A DNA stretch of 64,000 nucleotides from Haloferula sp. BvORR071 (GCF_000739615.1 NZ_BATP01000019.1:1-64000); one strand, 5' to 3'. Shown: positions 17,243 through 25,872, counted from the first letter of the stretch. Notes: generated by a model from the sequence alone, not told the origin. Program-made: numbers and translations.

Positions 17243-18020
17243 TTCCCTGCTTCGTCCCGCCACAGCGCTCCTTTTGCTTGGCAGCCTCTCGCCTCTCGCC
17301 CGCGCCCAAGAGGCGTCGGTGTCGATGAAACTGGATCTGGTGTCTTGGGGTGATGACATCCCCGGCTTGAGCCTGAAGTCCTCGGGCAAGGGCACGCCGG
17401 TGACGGCCAAGGCCTTCACCTACACCAAGCCGGTGAGCTACGCCGGACCCGCGATCATGGAGATCCACCAGGAGGGTGCGGATCCGGCCGCCGCGAAGGC
17501 CGGTGCCCAGAACCCCGCAGCGATCTCTCCGGAGCTGAAGGCACTGCGGGAGAAAGACCCCAGCATCGTCGCCCTCGCGAAGTTACCCGCCAACTCGAAG
17601 CGGGCCACGGTCCTGATCGCAGCGGCGCAAGGTGGCACCTACCAGACCTTCGTGATCGACGATGATCCAACCAAGCTGCCACTCGGCAAGCTGCGGATCC
17701 ACAACTACGCGCCCATCCGGGTCGCGATCACCTGCGATGGCATGAAGCCGATCGCGATGAAGACCAGAGACTCCTTCCTCGCCACCCCCAAGGACGGTCA
17801 GGTGGTTTACGAACTCGCCTACGAGAAGGACGGCGCTTGGAAGACCCAGGAGAACAATCTGATTGCGGTCACACCCGACGAACAGGTTCAGCTCATCATC
17901 CTGAAGAGCGATGCCAGCTTCTTCCAAAACAGCGACGGCTCACGGTCAGGCTTCATGCAAAGCGTGACCCTGCGCCGCCCGGGCAAGGATGCGCCGGAGC
18001 CGGCAGCCGCCACCCCCTGA
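17232..18020 (+). CDS. Secreted protein overlapping the cassette A gene
   Basis: A 262-residue protein with a signal peptide (LLRPATALLLLGSLSPLARA) and a beta-rich mature domain; no enzymatic motif. Its ATG lies inside the last codons of the preceding gene (overlap 11 bp), so translation is coupled. The ending (APEPAAATP) is proline- and alanine-rich. The coupling implies a dedicated partner of the cassette A protein, but I do not recognise the family. A strong terminator follows at 18053. Confidence 0.72.
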   Translation: MRFNSLLRPATALLLLGSLSPLARAQEASVSMKLDLVSWGDDIPGLSLKSSGKGTPVTAKAFTYTKPVSYAGPAIMEIHQEGADPAAAKAGAQNPAAISPELKALREKDPSIVALAKLPANSKRATVLIAAAQGGTYQTFVIDDDPTKLPLGKLRIHNYAPIRVAITCDGMKPIAMKTRDSFLATPKDGQVVYELAYEKDGAWKTQENNLIAVTPDEQVQLIILKSDASFFQNSDGSRSGFMQSVTLRRPGKDAPEPAAATP

Positions 18021-18052
18021 GCCCGCCTCGTCTCAGCTCGACTACTTCACAG

Positions 18053-18090
18053 CGCCCGCCAGCCTTCAGGCTCGGCGGGCGTTTGCTTTT
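18053..18090 (+). terminator. Intrinsic terminator of the cassette A operon
   Basis: Stem CGCCCGCC (18053-18060) with GGCGGGCG (18074-18081), continued by an inner AGCC/GGCT pairing around a TTCA loop, then TTTGCTTTT. It closes the 13742-18020 operon 33 bp past the stop. Confidence 0.88.
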
Positions 18091-18349
18091 ACCCGGCTCC
18101 CCCACCCTCTTCTTATCCCATTTATCCCGGTCCCAATCTTCAGACCAAGATCGATGCGGTGAAGAGCCCTGCGGGCCGTGGCGGTATTCCTCCTAAAATC
18201 CCCGGGACCCCAGCCGTTCTGATCTGATGGCGGGCTGGCGATTCCAATCGGAATAGCCCGACTTTCGAAAAACACTTTGACAGTGGGGGGCCTCGGAATT
18301 TCACTGCCCCCGCGCTGAGATTCATTCTCAATAACGATTTCCCAGTCCC
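18091..18349 (+). promoter_or_regulatory. Gap upstream of energiser set 1; consensus -35 box
   Basis: No gene is seen in this interval. TTGACA at 18277-18282 is a perfect -35 hexamer, but the sequence 17 bp further (TTCACT, 18300-18305) is a weak -10. Transcription of the TonB/ExbB/ExbD set could start near 18312, about 38 nt before the GTG. Confidence 0.35.
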
Positions 18350-19099
18350 GTGCAACCTCTCCTCTACGCCCTGAATATCGGCACTCTGGCCACCTGGCTC
18401 ACGGTTTCCGGGGCTAGCACTGTGGCCGTGGCGATCAAGATTCACGAGCGCCTGCCGAAGCTCAACGAGCCGAAGGCCGACGAGATCGAGATGGCGATCA
18501 CCGAGGAGATCATGGGCTCCGCTCCTCCCGCCGCGCCGGAAGACGCCGCGGTGACGGAGGAGATCCAGCAGCAGGAAGTCGTCCCGGAAGAGATCGTGCC
18601 GGAAGTTCCCGAAATGCCGGAGATCCCTGAGATCGCGGAAATGGAACCGCTGCCGGACATCCCCGATCTTCCCGCCACCCCGGATGGCGAACTCAAGCCC
18701 AAGCCACAGCCCGCGGCTCCCAAAAAGAGCGAACAGCCGAAGCAGGCCTCGCGCACCGCCACCACCAATCGCGGCGGTGCCAGCGGTCAAGGCACAGGCG
18801 AAGGGGCTGGCACCGCCAAGGGCTCCGGCAATGCGGCCACCGGATCCGCCCGCTGGGCCGGTCTCCGTAAGGTGGAACCGAACTATCCCTCTGCCTGCCG
18901 CCGCGCCGGCCAAACCGGTAGCGTCAGCGTCGTGTTCACAGTGGATGAGCGCGGTTACGTGGTGAACGCGCGGGTCAGCGCCCCCTGCCCCTACGCGGAG
19001 CTCAATGAGGCCGCGCTGGCCTCCGTCCGCCGCTACAAGGCAACTCCCGGTCCCCGTGCCACCAACACGCAGGTCGTCAGATTCAAATTGAACAATTGA
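18350..19099 (+). CDS. TonB-family protein of energiser set 1
   Basis: A 249-residue TonB-like energy transducer: a hydrophobic N-terminal segment at about 5-28, a Pro/Glu-rich periplasmic spacer at 45-130 with repeated VPE/MPE/IPE units (PEEIVPEVPEMPEIPEI), a Gly/Ser-rich hinge (GGASGQGTGEGAGTAKGSG) and a C-terminal TonB domain (from about 165: VEPNYPSACRRAGQTGSVSV...FTVDERGYV, ending VRRYKATPGPRA). In known systems it couples the ExbB-ExbD proton channel to outer-membrane receptors. The start is GTG at 18350. It is four bases upstream of the exbB start and forms a set with the next three genes. The spacer is acidic, unlike the mostly basic Pro-Lys spacer of E. coli TonB. Confidence 0.87.
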   Translation: MQPLLYALNIGTLATWLTVSGASTVAVAIKIHERLPKLNEPKADEIEMAITEEIMGSAPPAAPEDAAVTEEIQQQEVVPEEIVPEVPEMPEIPEIAEMEPLPDIPDLPATPDGELKPKPQPAAPKKSEQPKQASRTATTNRGGASGQGTGEGAGTAKGSGNAATGSARWAGLRKVEPNYPSACRRAGQTGSVSVVFTVDERGYVVNARVSAPCPYAELNEAALASVRRYKATPGPRATNTQVVRFKLNN

Positions 19100-19102
19100 T
19101 TC

Positions 19103-19771
19103 ATGCTGCTCTCGAACATCGTCCTCAAATACTTCCATGAGGGCGGCTGGGTCATGTGGCCCGTGGCTGCCACTTTCTTCCTGGCCCTCTGCGTTCTGCT
19201 GGAACGCACGATTTGGTGGATCGCCTTGAAGCGCTCCCTGCGCCCCGATGCCCAGGAACAAGCCCGCGAGGCGCTCGGCACCGGTGATTTCAACACCGCG
19301 TGGCAGATCGGCGAGCAAGGCGAGGATCCCTTCCTCATCAATCTCAACGAGGGCATGTCCCACGCCCATACCTCGATGCTGGCGGCGATGCACCTGCACG
19401 CCACGCAGTGGATCGAGAAGTCTGAAGCGCGGATGTGGATCCTGGGCACCATCATCACCCTGGCTCCCCTGCTCGGACTGCTCGGCACGGTGGTCGGCCT
19501 GATGGGTTCCTTCGGCGAACTCGGCGGTGAGGAACTGGCGGTGAACAAGGTCACCGGCGGTATTGCCGAGGCCCTGATCGCCACCGCCTGCGGCCTGGGC
19601 ATCGCGATCAGCTGCCTGCTGCCCTACAACTATTTCCGCAAGCGGGTCTCCGCCTTCCGCAACGCCTTCGAGCGCTGGATCAACCACGCCGAGTTGCTGG
19701 TCCAGTCCGCCAAGGCCCACGGCCATGACCTGGAGACCTTCGCTGTCTCCCGCCACACCAAGAAGCGCTAA
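19103..19771 (+). CDS. ExbB/TolQ/MotA-family proton channel subunit, set 1
   Basis: A 222-residue three-helix protein of the MotA/TolQ/ExbB family. The first transmembrane helix is at about 17-36 (VMWPVAATFFLALCVLLERT), and the paired helices at about 110-180 contain LGTIITLAPLLGLLGTVVGLMGSF and GIAEALIATACGLGIAISCLLPY, the family signature with its conserved small residues and the Thr lining the channel. It forms the ring around ExbD that uses proton motive force to energise TonB. Six bases separate it from the exbD gene. Confidence 0.92.
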   Translation: MLLSNIVLKYFHEGGWVMWPVAATFFLALCVLLERTIWWIALKRSLRPDAQEQAREALGTGDFNTAWQIGEQGEDPFLINLNEGMSHAHTSMLAAMHLHATQWIEKSEARMWILGTIITLAPLLGLLGTVVGLMGSFGELGGEELAVNKVTGGIAEALIATACGLGIAISCLLPYNYFRKRVSAFRNAFERWINHAELLVQSAKAHGHDLETFAVSRHTKKR

Positions 19772-19777
19772 GCCCCG

Positions 19778-20200
19778 ATGCCGGTCAAACTCCAGGGAGG
19801 TGGCGACGACCATGAGGACGATGCGCGGATCGAGATCGTCCCGCTGATCGACATCATGTTCTTCCTGCTGGCCAGCTTCATGATGGTCAGCCTGTCCATG
19901 ACCCAGATCCACCGCGTGAACGTGAAGCTGCCGAATGCGGCGACTTCCGACCGCCAGATCAAGGTGCCGCCGGTCCACCTCGCGGTGGACGCCCACGGCG
20001 TGGTGACTTGGGACGCCAAGATCGTGACGCCGACGGAGGTGACCGAGCGCCTGCTTGCCCTGCCACCGAGCGATGAGAACCGGGTGATGATCGCCGCCGA
20101 TGGCGCGACGATGCACGCCCAGGTGCTGGCGGTCATGGATGCGGTGCGCGCCGCCAAGATCGACAAGATCAGTTTCGAAACGAAGAACCCTGCCCGGTGA
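19778..20200 (+). CDS. ExbD/TolR-family subunit, set 1
   Basis: A 140-residue ExbD/TolR-type protein: short cytoplasmic N terminus rich in acidic residues, one transmembrane helix (IEIVPLIDIMFFLLASFMMVS) with the channel aspartate Asp25, and a periplasmic C-terminal domain (VDAHGVVTWDAKIVT...VMIAADGATMHAQVLAVMDAV). Asp25 corresponds to the essential proton-carrying Asp of E. coli ExbD. The stop codon overlaps the GTG start of the next gene, so translation is coupled. Confidence 0.93.
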   Translation: MPVKLQGGGDDHEDDARIEIVPLIDIMFFLLASFMMVSLSMTQIHRVNVKLPNAATSDRQIKVPPVHLAVDAHGVVTWDAKIVTPTEVTERLLALPPSDENRVMIAADGATMHAQVLAVMDAVRAAKIDKISFETKNPAR

Positions 20201-20682
20201 TCTCCACCCGCCTGCTGACTATCATCAATGCCGCCGGCTGCCTTGCCCTCGGCGGCTTCATCCTGCTGCAGTGGTTCGATGGCAAGGCCACCGAGGCCAA
20301 GCTCCACCAGGCACTCGCCGATACCATCGTCGAAAAGAACGCGCGGGGTGAAGCGGAGCACCGCGTGAAGCTGCTGGAGTCCGACATCGCCGGTCTGAAG
20401 TCCTCGATCGAATCGATCCAAGCTGCTTCTGATGCAGCCGAAAAGGCCGCGACTGAGAAGACCCAGCAGCTCGATGCGGCGAACAAGCTGCTTCAGGATG
20501 CCGATGCCAAGCTCAAGGAGTGGGAAGCAGCGGTGAAGGCCCGCGATGAAGCGCTGGCACTCCGTGACAGCAAGCTCGCCGAGGCCACCGAGAAGCTCAA
20601 AGAGCTCAATGCCAACCTTGTGGCGGCGCGCAAACGGCTCGATGAAGCCGTCGCGCAGCTGAAGAAGGCCGGCGCGCAGTAA
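20197..20682 (+). CDS. Membrane-anchored coiled-coil protein coupled to ExbD
   Basis: A 161-residue protein with one N-terminal transmembrane helix (IINAAGCLALGGFILLQW) and then an almost uninterrupted heptad-repeat coiled coil from about 30 to 158 (ALADTIVEKNARGEAEHRVK, KLLESDIAGLKSSIES, AAEKAATEKTQQLDAANKLL, ARKRLDEAVAQLKKAG). It starts with GTG 20197, overlapping the exbD stop. Topology suggests the coil lies in the periplasm; it might bridge the energiser to the envelope or oligomerise. No equivalent exists in the E. coli Exb or Tol operons that I can name. Two tandem hairpins follow. Confidence 0.78.
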   Translation: MISTRLLTIINAAGCLALGGFILLQWFDGKATEAKLHQALADTIVEKNARGEAEHRVKLLESDIAGLKSSIESIQAASDAAEKAATEKTQQLDAANKLLQDADAKLKEWEAAVKARDEALALRDSKLAEATEKLKELNANLVAARKRLDEAVAQLKKAGAQ

Positions 20683-21120
20683 GCCGTCCCTTTGAGAACG
20701 CGGCACGCAAACGACGGCCGATCGAGCCGTCGTCACCCTCCGTTTTGAGGGTGTCCTCGTGCCCTTCGCGAGCATTCCCGGGGCCTCTCGCTGACCCCGC
20801 TTTGCTGCGGCGTCCGGCCTTAAACCAAATTCTGCGAAGAAAGTTTCGCGGGACGATCCAGATATTTCCCAATGGCTTCTAAGAACTGCGCCCGAGCATC
20901 GTTTAACCGTTTGTTTCCATGCAGATTCACCCGACTCCCTGAGCTTGAAAGGCAAGCCTCCAGAACCCCTCTATCACGCGATCACGTGCTTGCATCTACA
21001 TCATATATCCGGCATCGATACGACCCCTTGGATTCCCCCCCGGTCCCGGATTTTCAAGGATTCACGCAGTTTCCAACTCCCGCTTGACAAGGGGGAGCAA
21101 AGCGAAAAATTTCTCCCTTT
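20683..21120. other. 438-bp gap: tandem hairpins and a possible leaderless promoter
   Basis: No gene is seen. Two directly abutting hairpins lie just after set 1: ACGACGG/CCGTCGT (20711-20717 with 20727-20733) and CACCCTC/GAGGGTG (20734-20740 with 20747-20753). No T-run follows, so they may be a rho-type or transcript-stabilising end. Further on, TTGACA at 21084-21089 is a perfect -35, with AAATTT 17 bp later; a start site there would fall at about 21119-21121, exactly at the next ATG, giving a leaderless mRNA. The remainder shows nothing recognisable. Confidence 0.4.
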
Positions 21121-24102
21121 ATGAGAGTGGCAAAAACCTACGTCCCGAGCCATGTACTCGGTGCCTTCCTGCTGGTCGCGACGGCCGGTATGGTCACGGC
21201 ACAGCAGCCGAAACCCGTCACGCCGCCGGCAGCTCCGGGCCAACAGCAAACCATGGCGCCCGGCATGCAGGCCAAGCTGTGGGATGAGGCCGAAAAGGCC
21301 TTCGGCACGCAGGACTACGCGACTGTCACCGCAAAGCTCACAGAATTGATCAAGGGAATTGGCAGCGCGCATCCCGCGTTGGAGTTCCTGCAATTCAACC
21401 TCGGCCTCGCTAACCTGCTGGCAGGCAACGCCGCGGAAGCAGAGAAAGCTTTCGACGAGGGCGCCAAGAAGTTCCCGAAGGGCGAATACACCAGCCGCTG
21501 CTACCTTGGCATTGGCAAGGCCGCCATACTGCAAGGTGGCGAGGAGAAGCAGAAGGCGGCGATCGAGGCCTTCAAGAAAGCCGCAGCCGATCCCAAGCTG
21601 CGCACCGAAGCGGGCCTCGCGCTCGGCCAAGTTTACATCGAGACCGACAAGAACAGCGAGGCTCTGACCGTGTTCCGCAGCCTGATGGGCTCGGACGTGC
21701 GCACGCCACAGCAAACCGCCGCCGCGGTGGAAGTCATCGGCCTGCTGGCGGAAACCGACCAGTTGGACGATCTGGTCGCCTACCTTGACCGCTTGATCGG
21801 CCAGCCCGGCATCCGCGAAGCGATCGCCTGGTACAGCAACCAGGTGGTGGTGAAGGGCGACGCGATGGTGCAGGCCGAAAAGTACGAAGCCGCCTTGTCG
21901 ATCTATCGTTCGGTCCCGCCGCGCGAAGAAATCCTGCGGATCCAGGCAGCTTCCTTGGAAAAGGCGCGCAAGGATCTGGACATGCTCAAGGCACGCAAGG
22001 CTGCCGAAGAGAAGAAGATGCTCGGCGAACGCTCGAACAACCTCGGCGAACTGATCAGCACCGAGGAAGCCGCCATCAAGCTGAACACCGAGGCAAAGGA
22101 AGCGATCGAGAAGATCAATGACCTTGATGCCGCGCTGCTGATGCGCCGCGGCCGCTGCTACTACTATCTGGAACGCCGCGCCGAGGCGCTGCTGTGCTTC
22201 AGCACCATCCGCGAAAAGCACCCGACCGCGACCGACGCAGAGAAGGCGGCTTACGCCGAGATCGTGCTCTACAACGAGCTGAAGGATAACACCAAGATCC
22301 AAGAACTGACCAATCAGTTCATGACCAAGTATCCGCAGGCGCCGAACATCGAGCAGGTGGCGACACTGGCCGGTGAGGTGCTGGTGGGAACCGGTGACTG
22401 GCCGAAGGTGCAGAGCTTTTACGAGGATCTGGCGGCCAAGTTCCCGCAGTCCCCGAATCTCGACCGCTTCGCCTTCTTCCAAGGCGTGGCGAAGTTCCAG
22501 CAAGGCGAATTCCTGCCGGCGGCGGAAATGTTCGAGAAGTTCCTCAAGGACTATCCGAACTCCACCATGAAGGAGAACGCGATGTACCGCATCGCGATGG
22601 GCTACTTCCTCTCCAACAAATACAAGGAGACCCTGAAGTGGTGCCGGGATTACCTGAATGCTTACCCCAGCGGCCACTACGCGGGCGACATGCTCTACCG
22701 CTTGGCCTTCATCGACTCCAACGACAAGGAGGTCGACCAGTCCAAGAACATCATCGACAACCTCACCGGCTTCCTCGCCAAGAATCCGAACGATCCGGCG
22801 GCTGGCTCGATGACCACCCTGATCGCGGACACCTGGAAGAAGAAGATGTCGCCGCCTGCGGGCCTCGACCAGAAGGCCTTGGATGCCTGGAACAAGGGCA
22901 ACCCTCCCGCGGCGATCAAGTCCTACGAAGACCACGCGCTCGAAGCCTTCCTCAAGGCGGTGTGGTCCGACAGCCCGGATGACGTGATCCAATACGGCAT
23001 GGATTCCGCCACCACCATCCTGCAGGGCCGCAAGGACTGGCAGGGTATCGCCGATCTTCACGGCAAGTTTCTCAAGGAGAAGCCCGACCACCAGATGGCG
23101 ATGATGTCCGCCAACTGGGTCTCCAAGGCGATGACCCGCCTCGGCAAGCCCGAGGAAGGAGCCCAGGTGCTAGCCGACGTGATGGCCAAGAACATCGGCA
23201 ATCCTGACAAGGTGCAGGTCGAGTATCTCATCACCGAGATCGTCAAGAGCATGAAGCCGCGCAAGCCGACTCCCGAGCTTGCCAAGGAGTTGGACGAAAA
23301 GCTCACGGCGATGCTGACCAAGGCGGCCGAAGGCAAGGAGAACCCGACCACCAACGCACGCATCTACTATGGCCGGGCCCAGCTCGCCAACATGATGCGG
23401 GATCCCAAGACCGCCGAGGGCTACCTCTCGAACATCGCAAACGACGAGAGCATCCCCGTCGACGCCTTCAGCCCCGAGCTGCTGGCCACCTGCGCTGACA
23501 TCCTGCTCAAGGAGGGCAAGCTCGACCGCGCCGAGGAAATGTATCGCCGCCTGGCGGACAAGTACATGGACAGCACCTTCTCGGACGCGGGTCCAGTCGG
23601 CCTCGGCCAAGTGGCCTTGGCACGCAAGGAGCCGCAGAAGGCATTCGAGCTCTTCGAAAACGCGATCAACAACCTGCCCGGCATGTCGCGCCTCAAGGAG
23701 GCAACCTTCGGCAAGCTGGAGGCACTCCGGGATCTGGAGAAACTGCCGGAAGCCGAGGCGCTGGCGATGGAGATTGTGGGCAACAGCCGGTCCTTCCGCG
23801 GCCGCACGGTGCCGAAGACCTACATGGTGCTCTGCGAAATCCTGCGCAAGAAGGCGCGGAACCAGGACACCAAGACGAAGGTGGAAACCCTCAAGAGTGC
23901 ACACGGCTACTATCAGCGGGTCTACACCGCCTACCAGAAGGAGACGGACATCTGTGCCGCCGCCTACATGGGAGCTTACGAAGTCGCCACCGATCTGGGG
24001 AACCGCGATCTCGCCACCGAGACCCTCAAACAGCTCCGGGACAACCCGCGTCTGAAAGACACCCCCGAAGCCAAGAAAGCCGCCCAACTGCTGCCCCCAT
24101 GA
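21121..24102 (+). CDS. Large secreted TPR-repeat scaffold protein
   Basis: A 993-residue protein with a signal peptide (VLGAFLLVATAGMVTA, cleavage near QQPKPVT) followed by TPR-type helical repeats through most of its length, for example ALEFLQFNLGLANLLAGNA, FDEGAKKFPKGEYTSRCYLG, ALLMRRGRCYYYLERRAEAL and IAMGYFLSNKYKETLKWC. The repeats resemble those of BamD/YbgF-type periplasmic proteins, and a scaffold role alongside the energisers is inferred from position between the two Exb sets. The stop overlaps the next ATG (ATGA), so it is coupled to the following gene. The long antisense open frames opposite it are composition artefacts. Confidence 0.85.
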   Translation: MRVAKTYVPSHVLGAFLLVATAGMVTAQQPKPVTPPAAPGQQQTMAPGMQAKLWDEAEKAFGTQDYATVTAKLTELIKGIGSAHPALEFLQFNLGLANLLAGNAAEAEKAFDEGAKKFPKGEYTSRCYLGIGKAAILQGGEEKQKAAIEAFKKAAADPKLRTEAGLALGQVYIETDKNSEALTVFRSLMGSDVRTPQQTAAAVEVIGLLAETDQLDDLVAYLDRLIGQPGIREAIAWYSNQVVVKGDAMVQAEKYEAALSIYRSVPPREEILRIQAASLEKARKDLDMLKARKAAEEKKMLGERSNNLGELISTEEAAIKLNTEAKEAIEKINDLDAALLMRRGRCYYYLERRAEALLCFSTIREKHPTATDAEKAAYAEIVLYNELKDNTKIQELTNQFMTKYPQAPNIEQVATLAGEVLVGTGDWPKVQSFYEDLAAKFPQSPNLDRFAFFQGVAKFQQGEFLPAAEMFEKFLKDYPNSTMKENAMYRIAMGYFLSNKYKETLKWCRDYLNAYPSGHYAGDMLYRLAFIDSNDKEVDQSKNIIDNLTGFLAKNPNDPAAGSMTTLIADTWKKKMSPPAGLDQKALDAWNKGNPPAAIKSYEDHALEAFLKAVWSDSPDDVIQYGMDSATTILQGRKDWQGIADLHGKFLKEKPDHQMAMMSANWVSKAMTRLGKPEEGAQVLADVMAKNIGNPDKVQVEYLITEIVKSMKPRKPTPELAKELDEKLTAMLTKAAEGKENPTTNARIYYGRAQLANMMRDPKTAEGYLSNIANDESIPVDAFSPELLATCADILLKEGKLDRAEEMYRRLADKYMDSTFSDAGPVGLGQVALARKEPQKAFELFENAINNLPGMSRLKEATFGKLEALRDLEKLPEAEALAMEIVGNSRSFRGRTVPKTYMVLCEILRKKARNQDTKTKVETLKSAHGYYQRVYTAYQKETDICAAAYMGAYEVATDLGNRDLATETLKQLRDNPRLKDTPEAKKAAQLLPP

Positions 24103-24956
24103 TTTCCGGCCCTATGAAAAACCCTTTTACTGGCGGCCGGTCCGCCCTCCTTGCCCTGATCGCCCTCGCCTGCACCTCCCCGCTGCTTCATGCCCAGGGA
24201 GAAGGCAACAAGCTGGTCTTCCTGAATGGTCGTTCCGTGGAGCTGAGCAACGTCAGCTTCGATGGCACGAAGTTCACGATCAAGGGCGGCCCCACCGCCG
24301 AGACCATGTCGCTGCAAGCCGCCTCGCACGTCTCCGGAGAGAGGCCGAACGGCATCAAGCGCGGCATCTCACTGATCCTGATGGACGAGCCGGGTGAGGC
24401 CGTGAAAATGCTCGAACCGGTGGTCACCGAACACCGCCCAACCGCCGCCGTGCCCGGCAACTACTGGCTGGAAGCCGCGCGCTCGCTGGTGATCGCCTAC
24501 TCGCTCTACAACGAGCCGGCGAAGGCTGCGGCCCTCGGCAAGGAGATCTCCGAGGCGACCCCGGAATCGGGCTCGGATCCCACCGTGCGTCTGGGCGAGG
24601 TGCTCGCCTTGCCAATGACGGTGAAGGCGGCCGACCGTCTGGCCAAGATGGCCGAACTGATCAGCGATTCCAATTCGGTCGACGTCTGCGCCTACGCGTC
24701 CTACTTCCGCGCCAAGCTCTTGGCCAAGCTGGACCGGAAGGACGAGGCCCTCGCCAGCTACCTGTCGATCGGCTGCCTGTATCCGGCCAGCGGCCTGATC
24801 CTCACGAGCGCTGCGGAGATGAATGCCGCGGAGCTTATCAAATTGAAACCCGATCGTCGTGAGGAAGCTGTGGCGCTTCTCACTTCCGCCGTCCGCGGCA
24901 GCAAGGGCACCTCTGTCGGTGCTGCCGCCAACAAGGCGCTACAAGGCCTCAAATAA
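24099..24956 (+). CDS. Secreted protein coupled to the TPR scaffold
   Basis: A 285-residue exported protein. The leader is ALLALIALACTSPLLHAQ; translation begins either at 24099 (overlapping the preceding stop) or at the ATG at 24114. The mature part starts with a beta-type stretch (LVFLNGRSVELSNVSFDGTK) and continues with helical, TPR-like pairs (EAARSLVIAYSLYNEPAKAA and AKLDRKDEALASYLSIGCLY). Role probably auxiliary to the large TPR protein. A 9-bp-stem hairpin without a T-run (24985-25009) follows before the next gene. Confidence 0.72.
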   Translation: MISGPMKNPFTGGRSALLALIALACTSPLLHAQGEGNKLVFLNGRSVELSNVSFDGTKFTIKGGPTAETMSLQAASHVSGERPNGIKRGISLILMDEPGEAVKMLEPVVTEHRPTAAVPGNYWLEAARSLVIAYSLYNEPAKAAALGKEISEATPESGSDPTVRLGEVLALPMTVKAADRLAKMAELISDSNSVDVCAYASYFRAKLLAKLDRKDEALASYLSIGCLYPASGLILTSAAEMNAAELIKLKPDRREEAVALLTSAVRGSKGTSVGAAANKALQGLK

Positions 24957-24984
24957 TCGTCACTCCGGCGTTCCGCAGACGGTC

Positions 24985-25009
24985 CGGGCAAGGAATCCAG
25001 CCTTGCCCG
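24985..25009 (+). terminator. Hairpin between the TPR pair and energiser set 2
   Basis: CGGGCAAGG (24985-24993) and CCTTGCCCG (25001-25009) pair perfectly around a 7-nt loop. No T-run follows, so it could be an attenuator, a 3'-end stabiliser, or a weak terminator separating the TPR genes from the ExbB gene. Confidence 0.4.
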
Positions 25010-25089
25010 CCATCCGGAAACAGCCAACGCTTACCGATCTAGACGCTACTGCACTCAATCCCTCGCGAAATTCCGATAAAACCAGCTAC

Positions 25090-25872
25090 ATGAAAAAGAC
25101 CATCCAGGCAGCCTTTGCTGTCACCCTCCTCGCTCCAATGACCGCGTTCGCCGCGGAAGGCGCCGCCCACGCTGAAGGCAAGAAGGAAAGTCTGATCACC
25201 CTCTACACTCAGGGCGGGATCGTGATGCACTTCCTGCTCATTTGCTCGATTGCGATGGTCTGGCTTGTGATCGATATCTGGATGCGCACCAACCGGCCGA
25301 AGATGACACCGCCGGAAGACGTGGCGACCGCCCAGGACCGTTTCCGCGCGGGTGACTATGTGGGTGCCTATCAAGCGATGAAGGCTGGCGTCAGCCCCTA
25401 CGCCGAAGTGGTCCGCGCCGGCCTTAGTTCGATCGGCCACGGCAAGGACGCGACGGAAGAAGCGATCTACTCCACCGTGGATAAGATCAATTCGACCCTG
25501 CAGACCCGCATCAACTACCTTTCGGTTATCGGTGTTTGCGCCCCGATGATCGGTCTGCTCGGCACGGTGGCGGGCATGAAGGGCGCCTTCGGCTCGCTCG
25601 GTTCCACCGGCCTCTCCGGCGGTGTCGGTGAGCTGGCCGGCCACATCGGTGAGGTGCTTGTCGCCACTGCGACCGGTCTTCTGGTCGCCATCCCGGCCTT
25701 CGGCTCCTTCTACTTCCTGCGGAACAAGCTGCAGGGCGCGGTCCACAACCTTCAGGGCGAATGCGAGCGCCTGTTCCGCAACGCTCCTTACGAGTACCTG
25801 CAGAACACCGACGTGGGCCAAGAAGAGACCTACGCCGCCCTGCCGAACTGGATCGACGCACCCGAAGGCTGA
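25090..25872 (+). CDS. ExbB/TolQ/MotA-family proton channel with signal-peptide-like N terminus, set 2
   Basis: A 260-residue member of the same family as 19103 but with an extra N-terminal segment: ATG 25090, then TIQAAFAVTLLAPMTAFAAEG, which looks like a cleavable signal peptide. The first membrane helix follows (IVMHFLLICSIAMVWLVIDIW), then the two channel helices (IGVCAPMIGLLGTVAGMKGA and ELAGHIGEVLVATATGLLVAI). A signal peptide would place the mature N terminus in the periplasm, as in ExbB variants known from several phyla. The open frame upstream of 25090 is not coding. A gap of 127 bp separates it from the next exbD gene. Confidence 0.9.
   Translation: MKKTIQAAFAVTLLAPMTAFAAEGAAHAEGKKESLITLYTQGGIVMHFLLICSIAMVWLVIDIWMRTNRPKMTPPEDVATAQDRFRAGDYVGAYQAMKAGVSPYAEVVRAGLSSIGHGKDATEEAIYSTVDKINSTLQTRINYLSVIGVCAPMIGLLGTVAGMKGAFGSLGSTGLSGGVGELAGHIGEVLVATATGLLVAIPAFGSFYFLRNKLQGAVHNLQGECERLFRNAPYEYLQNTDVGQEETYAALPNWIDAPEG

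Noticed and set aside
18140-20116. 658-residue open frame on the minus strand opposite the Exb set 1 genes
   Set aside because: It mirrors TonB/ExbB/ExbD coding sequence; its composition (His/Gln/Arg/Asp-rich) is typical for the antisense of GC-rich genes, and no domain was recognised.
21001-23091. 696-residue minus-strand open frame opposite the TPR gene
   Set aside because: Shadow of the + strand TPR gene; composition biased, no motif.
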